In this document: positions 25,180 through 33,234 of the stretch, in pieces
How positions within the stretch are numbered: position 1 is the first letter of the stretch
Layout of the letters: every line of letters starts with the position of its first letter
Source of the DNA: JANQIO01 sp043585095
Lineage (GTDB): Bacteria > Pseudomonadota > Gammaproteobacteria > Pseudomonadales > Halieaceae
Assembly (NCBI GenBank): GCA_043585095.1
Contig: CP121321.1
Span: forward strand, 372,001 to 436,000
Direction: 5' to 3'
Length of the DNA stretch: 64,000 nt
Program-made: the position numbers and the translations under genes
The notes under the pieces: generated by a model
The model's input: the letters and a program-made list of their open reading frames with translations, nothing else
Databases searched by the model: none
Told to the model about the DNA's origin: nothing

Positions 25180-26076
25180 ATGAGCGATACCGCCCGCATT
25201 GTCACAGTGGCGGCCACCCAGATGGCCTGTAGCTGGGATACGGAAGAGAACCTTGCTGCCGCCGAACTTATGGTGCGCGAGGCAGCCGCCGCCGGCGCGC
25301 AGATTATTCTGCTGCAGGAGCTGTTTGAAACCCCGTACTTTTGTATTGAGCAGCGCGGCGAGCATTTCGCGTTGGCATCCGAGCGCGACAATAATGCGTT
25401 GATCAAGCGGTTTCAGGCCCTGGCAGCGGACCTTGAGGTGGTGCTGCCGCTGAGTTGGTTCGAAAAGGCGGGCAACGCATTTTTTAATTCTCTATGCATG
25501 ATCGACGCCGATGGCAGCATATTGGGTTATTACCGTAAATCGCATATCCCCAATACGATTGGGTATCAGGAGAAAACCTATTTCACGCCGGGTGATACGG
25601 GCTTCAGGGTGTGGCAAACACGCTACGCCAAAGTCGGTGTGGCGATCTGCTGGGATCAGTGGTTCCCCGAAGCCGCACGGTGCATGGCGCTAAACGGTGC
25701 CGAGGTATTGTTCTACCCCACGGCAATAGGCTCTGAGCCAGGCGAGCCCGAACTGGACTCCAGCGGTCATTGGCAGCGTGTTATGCAGGGGCACGCGGCA
25801 GCGAATGTTGTGCCTGTTGTTGCATCCAATCGCATCGGAGACGAAGTGGCCACCGGTGATGCCTCGTTATCGATGACATTCTATGGCAACTCCTTTATCA
25901 GCGATTACACCGGCGATTTGGTCGCCAGTGCCGACAGTGAGACTGCCGGTGTCTTGGTCGCCAGCTTTGATCTGGATGAGATAGCGGCCTATCGCGCGCA
26001 GTGGGGCCTGTTTCGCGACCGGCGTCCGGATTTATATGGTGATTTGCTGACCCATAGCCCCGGCGTTTCTGACTAA
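25180..26076 (+). CDS. aguB: N-carbamoylputrescine amidase
   Basis: 298 aa nitrilase-superfamily enzyme with the full E-K-C triad: E47 (LLQELFETPYFC), K120 (YYRKSHIP) and C157 (AICWDQWFPE). The ELFETPYFC and SHIPN segments are those of the N-carbamoylputrescine amidase branch. It hydrolyses N-carbamoylputrescine to putrescine, CO2 and ammonia, following AguA. It lies 97 nt after the LysR gene. Confidence 0.94.
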   Translation: MSDTARIVTVAATQMACSWDTEENLAAAELMVREAAAAGAQIILLQELFETPYFCIEQRGEHFALASERDNNALIKRFQALAADLEVVLPLSWFEKAGNAFFNSLCMIDADGSILGYYRKSHIPNTIGYQEKTYFTPGDTGFRVWQTRYAKVGVAICWDQWFPEAARCMALNGAEVLFYPTAIGSEPGEPELDSSGHWQRVMQGHAAANVVPVVASNRIGDEVATGDASLSMTFYGNSFISDYTGDLVASADSETAGVLVASFDLDEIAAYRAQWGLFRDRRPDLYGDLLTHSPGVSD

Positions 26077-26104
26077 CACTCGCATTGGCTCCAGTGCGGC
26101 AGCG

Positions 26105-26215
26105 ATGTTAGCGACGTCGGCGGGCGGAAGAGACTTATTAACTGCGGGGCTGGCGACCTATGCGGTCGCCGTTATCGGGATCCTGATTGCCGGACGTGCC
26201 TTAAAGGCGTCTTAG
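26105..26215 (+). pseudogene. Possible 3' remnant of a membrane-protein gene, or a 36-aa peptide
   Basis: An ATG-initiated frame of 36 codons encodes one hydrophobic stretch (TAGLATYAVAVIGILIAGRA) and ends in KAS. The frame is also open leftward through the aguB stop region, and there is no ribosome-binding site. It looks more like the last membrane helix of a lost transporter than a real gene. It overlaps the end of the GST gene on the other strand. Confidence 0.25.
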
Positions 26216-26832
26216 GCGAGCTCGGCAGCGGCGCGTTCGAACCAGGCTTTGGTCGCGGTGCATTCGTCCGGAATGCCTTTCTTGATCCACCCCGAAAACC
26301 CGACCACGCAATACAGGTCGATATCGGCCAGCGTGAAGCTGTCGCCAACCAGCCAGGTTTGGTCCGTTAGCGTGGCTTCGATCATCTCCCAGAATGACGC
26401 CAGGCGAATCTCGCCGCGCTCGCACAGCTCGGGTATCTGCGCCAATGGCACTGGGCCGGGCAGGGCGCGATCTTTAAACGCTGGGTTGCCGTTCCGGAAA
26501 ATTTCAGCAATCGGCATAAAGCCTTGCATGAAAACCTTGTGGCTCCAGCTCAAAATCTGTGCGCGCTCCAGCGCAGTAACGCCCATCAAGGGGCGCTCAG
26601 GGTAGACGGACTCCAGGTAGGCGCACTGGCCAATCACCTCGGTAAGCAGCTCGCCACTGTCCAACAGTAGTGCCGGCACGGTGCGGGACGGGTTGACCTT
26701 GCCGTAGTCATCGCTGTGCTGCTCAAGCTTGCTGAGGTCAACCTGTTCGGTTTCCAGCTCAATGCCCTTGTACTTGAGGAAGAGTCCCAGGCGGCGAGGA
26801 TTGGGAGCGGGGTCGTAGGTATAGAGCTTCAT
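26212..26832 (-). CDS. Glutathione S-transferase family protein
   Basis: 206 aa from ATG 26832, giving MKLYTYDPAPNPRRLGLFL, the standard thioredoxin-like N-terminal domain. VNPSRTVPALLLDSGELLTE supplies the cis-Pro and glutathione-contact region, and the C-terminal helical domain has SFTLADIDLY, the N-capping box motif. The open frame runs far upstream, but nothing before 26832 looks like protein. The role is glutathione conjugation or reduction of an unknown electrophile. Confidence 0.92.
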   Translation of the reverse strand: MKLYTYDPAPNPRRLGLFLKYKGIELETEQVDLSKLEQHSDDYGKVNPSRTVPALLLDSGELLTEVIGQCAYLESVYPERPLMGVTALERAQILSWSHKVFMQGFMPIAEIFRNGNPAFKDRALPGPVPLAQIPELCERGEIRLASFWEMIEATLTDQTWLVGDSFTLADIDLYCVVGFSGWIKKGIPDECTATKAWFERAAAELA

Positions 26833-26982
26833 ATGTGGTCTCCAAAAGTCAGGTCGCAGATAGTAGGCGCGGGATAGTGATAATGCCAGCGTCACTGAGT
26901 TTCCGCGCCGGATCGAAGTCGTTATACTTGCGTGCCTTTTGACCAATACCAATTTACGATTCACAGAGTAATCGAGGAAAGC

Positions 26983-27453
26983 ATGACTAAATCTTGGAAA
27001 CCGTCTTGGAAACAGCCCTTGAAAAGCGCTGGAAATAAAGCCGCTATTCTGGTCGCCGCTGTACTGATTAGCGGTACGGCCGCTGCCATCACCGATGAGC
27101 AACGTCTGGAGATTCAAGAGCGCATTAAGCCACACGGACAGGTTTGCCTGCAGGGCGACAGCACCTGCGGTGAAGCGGGCGCATCTGCGTTGGCGGGCGT
27201 AGTCGATCGCTCCGGTGAAGAAGTCTACAACGCGGCATGCGTGGCTTGTCATAGCACCGGTGCAGCAGGCGCTCCTAAGGTGGGCGACGTGGCAGCCTGG
27301 ACAGAACGGCTCGCCAAGGGTCGGGATATGCTGCATCAAAGCGGCCTCAACGGCGTGGCGGGTACTGGCATGATCGCCAAAGGCGGCTGTATGTCCTGCT
27401 CCGATGATGAAATCATCGCCGCGGTAGACTACATGGTGGATAGCAGCCAGTAA
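26983..27453 (+). CDS. Cytochrome c5 family protein
   Basis: 156 aa; the ATG is preceded by GAGGAAA. A hydrophobic segment (AAILVAAVLISGTAAA) acts as signal peptide or anchor. The haem site is CVACH, followed by GAAGAPKVGD, GTGMIAKGGCMSCSDDEI (Met ligand and the extra Cys pair typical of c5) and the terminal helix. It is a periplasmic monohaem electron carrier. It stands alone, with a strong terminator. Confidence 0.93.
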   Translation: MTKSWKPSWKQPLKSAGNKAAILVAAVLISGTAAAITDEQRLEIQERIKPHGQVCLQGDSTCGEAGASALAGVVDRSGEEVYNAACVACHSTGAAGAPKVGDVAAWTERLAKGRDMLHQSGLNGVAGTGMIAKGGCMSCSDDEIIAAVDYMVDSSQ

Positions 27454-27473
27454 GCAACGTTTGTTAGCATTTG

Positions 27474-27503
27474 AAAAAGCCGCCTGTGAGGCGGCTTTTT
27501 TTT
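27474..27503 (+). terminator. Terminator after cytochrome c5
   Basis: AAAGCCGCC / GGCGGCTTT stem, loop TGTGA, then a run of T. Confidence 0.92.
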
Positions 27504-27550
27504 GCCTGAAAATCCTGAAAAGTGAGGTTTATCCGGGTGCGGCTGCGTAA

Positions 27551-27612
27551 AAATTCCCAAATTTATGCAAGTTAGTGTTGACGCGTCCTCTATTTGGGAA
27601 TAAATTCCCAAA
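27551..27612 (+). promoter_or_regulatory. Sigma-70 promoter with a palindromic operator over the -10 box
   Basis: TTGACG (27578-27583) and TAAATT (27601-27606) are 17 bp apart, a near-consensus promoter. A perfect inverted repeat, TTTGGGAAT-AA-ATTCCCAAA (27593-27612), covers the -10 box. A further half-site ATTCCCAAA lies at 27553-27561, 51 bp upstream of its copy. This looks like a repressor operator for the DUF6502-DUF5666 operon, perhaps self-controlled because the DUF6502 protein contains a possible helix-turn-helix segment (inference). Confidence 0.75.
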
Positions 27613-27633
27613 CATAAACTTCAAGGGCGGACT

Positions 27634-28467
27634 ATGAGCACGAACGCACAAAGTGCACTACGCACTGCTATCTACCGGTTGATGTGCCCACTTGCGCGGG
27701 TGATGCTGCGACATGGCATGGCCTATGGCAGCTTTGCGGAACTGGCGCGTAAGGCCTACGTCGAGGAGTCGCTAACTCTCCTGCGCAGCAGCGGCAAGCG
27801 CGCTTCTATTTCCAGCGTCGCGGCCATGACGGGGCTCACCCGTAAGGAAGCATCCCGGCTTGCCAGCCTCGACGTTGATACCGCTGAAGACGCGAATCAG
27901 CGCTATAACCGCGCGGTACGCGTTATCTCTGCCTGGGTGGTGGATCCCCGATTTCAGGACTCAGACGGACGACCCCTGGCACTGCCCTTGGAAGGCGATG
28001 CCAGCTTTGCCGAATTAGTGAAAGATTTCAGCGGCGACGTGCCGACGGCGGCAATGCTGACCACTCTCGAAAGTAGCGGCACGGTGCAGGTGGAAGACGG
28101 CAAGGTACGGTTACTGCGCAAAGCCTATGTACCTGCATCAACCCCCGTTGCTAGCCTTAACATTCTTGGCAACGACTCGGCGGAACTTCTGAACACCATC
28201 GATTACAACCTCGGCGCTGTCCCCGAGCAGCGCGTGTTTCAACGCAAGGTTTCCAACGCCAGCCTGCAGGCTGGCGCGCTTACGGCATTTCGCGAGCTCT
28301 CCAACCGCAAGTCACAGGAGTTGCTGGAAGAATACGATGCCTGGCTAAAGCAGCACGAAGTTAACGCAGAAGACTCCGAGGCGGACGACCCATGTTACGT
28401 CGCCGTCGGGATTTACTATTTCGACCAGACTCTCATCGAGGAGGTTTCCGATGAAACCCTTAATTAA
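27634..28467 (+). CDS. DUF6502 family protein
   Basis: 277 aa, no signal peptide. The N-terminal part (RLMCPLARVMLRHGMAYGSFAELA, KRASISSVAAMTGLTRKEA) looks like a winged-helix DNA-binding domain, as known for DUF6502, whose function is unknown. It overlaps the downstream DUF5666 lipoprotein gene by 17 nt. It is the first gene after the promoter/operator and may be the regulator that binds it (inference). Confidence 0.75.
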   Translation: MSTNAQSALRTAIYRLMCPLARVMLRHGMAYGSFAELARKAYVEESLTLLRSSGKRASISSVAAMTGLTRKEASRLASLDVDTAEDANQRYNRAVRVISAWVVDPRFQDSDGRPLALPLEGDASFAELVKDFSGDVPTAAMLTTLESSGTVQVEDGKVRLLRKAYVPASTPVASLNILGNDSAELLNTIDYNLGAVPEQRVFQRKVSNASLQAGALTAFRELSNRKSQELLEEYDAWLKQHEVNAEDSEADDPCYVAVGIYYFDQTLIEEVSDETLN

Positions 28468-30334
28468 CGTAGAAATGATTCGTCGCGCGCTGTGCCTGCT
28501 GGCCATGGTGTCTTTTTTAGGACTGACTGCTTGCGGTGGCGGAGGCGGCGGAGGCGGCGGAGATACCGTTGCTGATGTTGGCACACCCGGTGACGCCGGC
28601 GGTGGCGGCGGCATTGGAGGCAGCGGCTTTAGCTCTAGCGGCACCGTAGATGGCACCGGCAGCATCTTTGTTAACGGCGAGCGTATTGATGTGGATAACG
28701 CCGAGTTCTTTATCGATGGCGAACCGGCAGTAGAAGGCGACATTGGCCTTGGCATGATCGTGACGGTGACCGGCAGCCGTGACGAGAATGGCACGCCCTT
28801 TGCTGACCGCGTCGACTATGACCCGCTGATTGAGGGGGATATCGAATCCATCGAGCGTAATGTTGACAACAGCAGTGCGAGGCTTCGTATTCTGGGCCAG
28901 GTGGTGATTGTCGAGCGCACCAGCACAGTGTTTGAAGACACGGACTTTGACGCCCTGGCAGCAGGCCAGCGGGTCGAGATATCTGGCTATCGCGATGATG
29001 AAGATCGGGTTCGAGCCACGCGACTCGATGGGGACGCTGATAGCGCCGACGAAGTGACCTTAAGTGGTCGACTATCGGGCTTGAACGGCACCCGCTTTTC
29101 TATCGGGAGTCAGCAGGTGGATGCCAGTAACGCGAGCATTGATTCGCTGCCCGGTGGTTCGCTGGCCAACGACCTTGAAGTTGAGGTTGAAGGCGAGTTG
29201 GTTGACGGGGTTCTGATTGCCACCGAAGTGGATGACCGCGATGACTTCCAGGCGCGTATCTCGGTCGATGATGACGTGTCTGCACAGGGCGCAATCGACA
29301 ACTTCCAGAGCGTGTCGTCTTTCTCTATAGAAGGATTGCCCGTTGATGCCAGCAATGCGTTGATCAGCACCGGCGGACTGCTGCTGGCAAACAACCTGGT
29401 AGTAGAAGCAGAAGGTGTGTGGAACGGCAGTGTACTTGTCGCAGATACGGTCGTTGCCAGCCGAGGCCGCATAGAGCTGGTGGCACCGCTGGCAGCTATC
29501 GACGGTACGCGACTGACGCTGCAGTTTGGTAATGGCACGGTTACCGTAGATACCAACGCCCGCACGCTGGTCGATGACGATAGAGACGATATCGAGTTTC
29601 TGGCACTCAGTGACATTGGCATCGGCGACACGCTGGAAGTTGAAGCCCTGCTGGTAGATGGGCAGTTGGTCGCGACGCTGGTAGACAGGGACGATTCTGA
29701 CGACGAGACAGTAATTCAGGCCCCTGTTGAGAGCTTTGTGGATGGTCTTTCAGTGACAGTGCTGGGTCTCAGCTTCGACGTCTCTCTGGCGGAGTTTGAA
29801 AACGCCGGCGACGACGACATTGAAGCGGAAGACTTCTTTCGAAACCTTAGGATCAGCTCCCTGGTCAGCATTGTCGACGAAGGTCCTGTAGACGGCTTTG
29901 CCGAAGAGGTGGAGTTTGAGTTTGCTCAGAGTTTCGATGGCGATCGCGAGTTCCTCGATGACGATGAGAGGCTGTTGGAGATCGGCGAGCTACCTGGTGC
30001 AGTCATCACCTACCTGGCGGAAAACTTCCCCGGCGAAGATGTGGCATTCATCGAGGCTGACGACGATGAAATCGAGGTCTATCTGGCCGATGGTACGGAG
30101 ATCGTCTTTAGCCTGGCGGGAGACTTCATCGAATCCGACGACGATGAGGACGACTATGATGAGGAAAGCGACTCCGACGACGGCTCAGATGATGACGCTT
30201 CTGATGATGAGGACGGTTCAGACGATGGCTTCGATGAAGAAGATGACGACGAAGGCGCAGACGAGGAAGACGAGGAAGACGAGGACGAAGGCGAAGAGTC
30301 CGATGATTCTGAAGATGACGATTCCAATGTCTAA
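28451..30334 (+). CDS. DUF5666 lipoprotein with PepSY-like domain and acidic tail
   Basis: 627 aa; SD GAGGAGG lies inside the end of the DUF6502 gene. A lipobox (LTAC) is followed by a Gly-rich linker, then about six DUF5666-type repeats, small beta units of the type FVNGERIDVDNAEF / GMIVTVTG. Residues about 515-560 (LPGAVITYLAENFPGEDVAFIE, then VYLADGTEIVFSLAGDF) look like a PepSY-like unit. The last 60 residues are almost all Asp, Glu and Ser. It is probably exported and surface- or periplasm-facing, perhaps binding cations. Function unknown. Confidence 0.8.
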   Translation: MKPLINVEMIRRALCLLAMVSFLGLTACGGGGGGGGGDTVADVGTPGDAGGGGGIGGSGFSSSGTVDGTGSIFVNGERIDVDNAEFFIDGEPAVEGDIGLGMIVTVTGSRDENGTPFADRVDYDPLIEGDIESIERNVDNSSARLRILGQVVIVERTSTVFEDTDFDALAAGQRVEISGYRDDEDRVRATRLDGDADSADEVTLSGRLSGLNGTRFSIGSQQVDASNASIDSLPGGSLANDLEVEVEGELVDGVLIATEVDDRDDFQARISVDDDVSAQGAIDNFQSVSSFSIEGLPVDASNALISTGGLLLANNLVVEAEGVWNGSVLVADTVVASRGRIELVAPLAAIDGTRLTLQFGNGTVTVDTNARTLVDDDRDDIEFLALSDIGIGDTLEVEALLVDGQLVATLVDRDDSDDETVIQAPVESFVDGLSVTVLGLSFDVSLAEFENAGDDDIEAEDFFRNLRISSLVSIVDEGPVDGFAEEVEFEFAQSFDGDREFLDDDERLLEIGELPGAVITYLAENFPGEDVAFIEADDDEIEVYLADGTEIVFSLAGDFIESDDDEDDYDEESDSDDGSDDDASDDEDGSDDGFDEEDDDEGADEEDEEDEDEGEESDDSEDDDSNV

Positions 30335-30390
30335 TTAGTTCCCTGAAACGGCACCGACCCGGGTGCCGGAGATGCTGAAAGCATCATCCT

Positions 30391-30419
30391 TGGCGAGCCC
30401 TTTGGCTCGCCTTTTTTTG
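30391..30419 (+). terminator. Terminator of the DUF6502-DUF5666 operon
   Basis: GGCGAGCC / GGCTCGCC stem with a CTTT loop and a run of seven T. Confidence 0.92.
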
Positions 30420-30499
30420 CGCTACCGAAAACAAAACGGTACTGAAGCGGCGACGGCCTTCTGGTACGGTCCGTCGAGAAAAAAATACTGGAACGCGGA

Positions 30500-31489
30500 A
30501 TGTCCGATTTCTTCAAAGCCTGCTTGCTGTCTGCGCTATTGCTGCTGCCCGTCACCAGCGTGGCGGATGAAGAGTCCAGTTTCGCGTCGCGCCTCACTCA
30601 GAAATTCATCGACAGCGATATCGACTTGCAGCGCACGCGCTCTTTGGTGCCGTTTTTGCCGATCGCGACGCTGAGTGCCAGGCATTACGGGGAAACGGAC
30701 GTCGAGCTGTCGGACGGCAGCGGCTTGGAATATGACCTCAATATGGCCAGTCAGTATGCGGTGCTGCCTATGCTGATGTCGCCGCGCGACGCGCTTTTCG
30801 TCGGCGAGTACCTTAGCTATGCAGACTTTGATGTCGATGTGCCCGGCGTAGAGGACTTCGAGGTAACCACGGTCGGGTTGCCGATTGGCTGGTTGCGACA
30901 GGCATCAGATGATTGGCAGATCGGCGGCTTTGTCATGCCTATGGGGCATCGCAGCACGCTGGAGGGGTCCGACTGGAATATGCAGTACCTTGGCGGCGCG
31001 TTTGGCCGTTATCTGCAGTCCGACCATCTGTGGTGGCTGTACGGTGTGTATGCAGACATCTCCCCCCAGGAAGACTTTGTGATTCCTTACGTCGGCGCAT
31101 CCTGGTCCATCAACGAGCATTGGACGCTAAGCGCGGTTTTGCCCTGGCCGTCATTGTTGTACTCCCCTGACGGCGACTGGCTGTTTCGAGCAGGTGTCTC
31201 ACCCTCGGGTGCGTCCTGGAACATCTCAACCAACGACGGCGATGTGGGGGTGAACTACGACGCCTGGGATGTGGGGGTTGCGGTTGAACGACGGGTAGCG
31301 GGTAACTTCTGGGTGGCGGCGCGCACCGGTATCGGTGGCTTACGGGGCTTCCGCTTTCAGGGTGGTGGCTTTGAGGCTCCGGATATCGACGTGGGCTCCA
31401 GTGCCTTTGTGTCTATAGAACTGAATTTCCGGCCCGGGATGGCAGGCTCCGCGCCGCCAGTGCCCGGCATGCCCGGAGCTGGACTCTAA
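30500..31489 (+). CDS. DUF6268-like outer-membrane beta-barrel protein
   Basis: 329 aa with signal peptide (LLSALLLLPVTSVA). Alternating aromatic/hydrophobic strands, and the segments VIPYVGASWSINEHWTLSAV and WPSLLYSPDGDWLFRAGVSP, resemble DUF6268-type outer-membrane proteins of unknown function. The last 150 nt overlap the carbonic anhydrase gene on the opposite strand. It has its own gap and the DUF5666 terminator before it, so it is probably transcribed separately. Confidence 0.65.
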   Translation: MSDFFKACLLSALLLLPVTSVADEESSFASRLTQKFIDSDIDLQRTRSLVPFLPIATLSARHYGETDVELSDGSGLEYDLNMASQYAVLPMLMSPRDALFVGEYLSYADFDVDVPGVEDFEVTTVGLPIGWLRQASDDWQIGGFVMPMGHRSTLEGSDWNMQYLGGAFGRYLQSDHLWWLYGVYADISPQEDFVIPYVGASWSINEHWTLSAVLPWPSLLYSPDGDWLFRAGVSPSGASWNISTNDGDVGVNYDAWDVGVAVERRVAGNFWVAARTGIGGLRGFRFQGGGFEAPDIDVGSSAFVSIELNFRPGMAGSAPPVPGMPGAGL

Positions 31490-32152
31490 GGAGTCTTCTG
31501 CGTCTGCGACGCTCATGTAGTCAGTGCCGGCATAGTGCTCCTCGATGGGTATAAAGCTGTCCGTTTGGCCGTGATAAGCCTTAACCATGCCGGTGCCAAT
31601 CTCGTACATCCAGCCGTGTAACTCGATCTCTTGCGTCGCCAGTCGAGCCGCGATGTAAGGGTGCGTCGCCAGATGCTGAAGCTGTAGAACCACATTGCGT
31701 TCACATAGCAGATTCAAGCGCTCATCGTCGTCTTTATACTGGTGTTTGTGGTCAACTACCGCCATCGCGGCCTGGCTGTTGACTAGCCAATCACGTACAT
31801 GCGGGAAGTCTTTCACGCTGTCCAGGTCGGCGGCGGCCTGCATTGCGCCGCACTCATAGTGTCCACAAATGACGACGTCCTTAACCTTCAGTGCCTGTAC
31901 GGCGTATTCGATGGACGCCGTAATACCACCGGCCACGTGTTGGTGAGGCGGCACGATGTTGCCTGCATTGCGGCAGATAAACAGCTTGCCGGGTTTGGCC
32001 TGGGTGATGAGGTTTGGATCGATGCGAGAATCTGAGCAGGTGATGAACAACACATCAGGCGCGTGGGTCATGGCCAGACTGTCGAAAAATTCTGAAAGGG
32101 TAGGCAATACTTCAGTGCGAAAGCGTAGCGTGCCAGCGATGACGTGCTTCAT
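31340..32152 (-). CDS. Beta-class carbonic anhydrase with a C-terminal extension
   Basis: 270 aa. Zinc ligands C39 (ITCSDSR, with D41 and R43), H98 and C101 (GHYECGAM) identify a beta-carbonic anhydrase, which interconverts CO2 and bicarbonate. The usual fold should end near residue 220 (MYEIGTGMVKAYHGQTDSF then a short tail). The last 49 residues are His/Arg-rich, look unlike any domain, and are encoded antisense to the convergent outer-membrane gene, so they may be an accidental extension after loss of the original stop. Confidence 0.92.
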   Translation of the reverse strand: MKHVIAGTLRFRTEVLPTLSEFFDSLAMTHAPDVLFITCSDSRIDPNLITQAKPGKLFICRNAGNIVPPHQHVAGGITASIEYAVQALKVKDVVICGHYECGAMQAAADLDSVKDFPHVRDWLVNSQAAMAVVDHKHQYKDDDERLNLLCERNVVLQLQHLATHPYIAARLATQEIELHGWMYEIGTGMVKAYHGQTDSFIPIEEHYAGTDYMSVADAEDSLESSSGHAGHWRRGACHPGPEIQFYRHKGTGAHVDIRSLKATTLKAEAP

Positions 32153-32244
32153 AGTCGGAAATCCTTAATAATTTTAGGGATGCTATCACTCCCCGGGGCC
32201 GGATGGGACGACTGCGTTTTGACGCTGGGCTTCCGTATGGTCTT

Positions 32245-33231
32245 CTAGCAATCGGTTCGCTGCGCCGCCGCACGCCGCAAGCGGTCGTTAATGGCAAGCC
32301 CTAAACCCTCTTCCGGCAGTGGCTCGGCAACAATCGTGTCAGCGCCCAACGCATCTAATTCTCGCATTGCTGCGAACAATCTTGCTGCCGCTTCGCGAAG
32401 ATCGCCCTTCAGACTGAGCACGCGCTGTGCGGTTGCATCGATTGCTGGCAGCGCTGCCTGAAACCGCAAGGCGGCGATATATTTCCCCTGTTGCTGCAGG
32501 CGCTCTGCCAGTGTGCCGGTGTCGTCAAGCAGGAAGGCGGTGCCTGGGGCGTAGTGCTGCTCCAATGAGCCCGGTGCAGCGGGCTGGGATGAGCTGTGCG
32601 CCTTAACGGTTACTGGACCAATGATGTTTTCAATTTCCGAAACGGAAAGCCCGCCCAGCCGATAGACACAGGGTTCGCTATCTCCCATCCCTTCTTCCAT
32701 TCCAACAATCGTGCTCTCGATGCCGACCGAACAGGCGCCGCCGTCCAGTATTAGTGGAATGCGATCGCCCAACTGTGCCTGTACGTGTTCGGCTAGCGTC
32801 GGGCTGATGTAACCAAAGGGGTTGGCGCTGGGGGCAGCTAGCGGAAAATCCAGCGACTGCAGCAGGCCCAGCGCCAGCGGATGGCCAGGAACGCGCACGG
32901 CCACCCGTTCCAATCCGGAGGTAACCAGATCGGGTACCAGGGCGCGCCTTGGCAGTAGCAGCGTTAGCGGCCCCGGCCATATCGCATCAGCCAGCGCGCG
33001 CAGCGGCGCGGGGAAGTCGGTAACGTAGTCGCTTACAGCCTCCGCGCTGGCCAGGTGCATGATCAATGGATCAAAGCTGGGTCGCTGTTTGGCCTCAAAG
33101 ATGGCGGCGACGGCATTGACGTCCAGCGCATTGCCGGCGAGCCCGTAGACCGTTTCGGTGGGTATGGCGGCGAGCTTTCCCTGTCGGAGTGCCTCGGCGA
33201 TGAGATCAATATTTGTGGTGATTTCAGCCAT
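32245..33231 (-). CDS. tsaC: L-threonylcarbamoyladenylate synthase (Sua5 type)
   Basis: 328 aa. A YrdC domain (IPTETVYGLAGNALD, AKQRPSFDPLIMH, LAAPSANPFGYISPT) is followed by a linker and a C-terminal Sua5 domain (SLEQHYAPGTAFLL...), so it is the long Sua5-type rather than the short TsaC. It makes threonylcarbamoyl-AMP from Thr, bicarbonate and ATP for t6A in tRNAs reading ANN codons. It begins 3 nt after the rep stop, so the two are cotranscribed. Confidence 0.93.
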   Translation of the reverse strand: MAEITTNIDLIAEALRQGKLAAIPTETVYGLAGNALDVNAVAAIFEAKQRPSFDPLIMHLASAEAVSDYVTDFPAPLRALADAIWPGPLTLLLPRRALVPDLVTSGLERVAVRVPGHPLALGLLQSLDFPLAAPSANPFGYISPTLAEHVQAQLGDRIPLILDGGACSVGIESTIVGMEEGMGDSEPCVYRLGGLSVSEIENIIGPVTVKAHSSSQPAAPGSLEQHYAPGTAFLLDDTGTLAERLQQQGKYIAALRFQAALPAIDATAQRVLSLKGDLREAAARLFAAMRELDALGADTIVAEPLPEEGLGLAINDRLRRAAAQRTDC

Positions 33232-33234
33232 GAT

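Noticed and set aside
26833..27339. Long N-terminal extension of the GST
   Set aside because: The residues before MKLYTYDPAP have no homology pattern, and the sequence from 26832 is a standard GST start.
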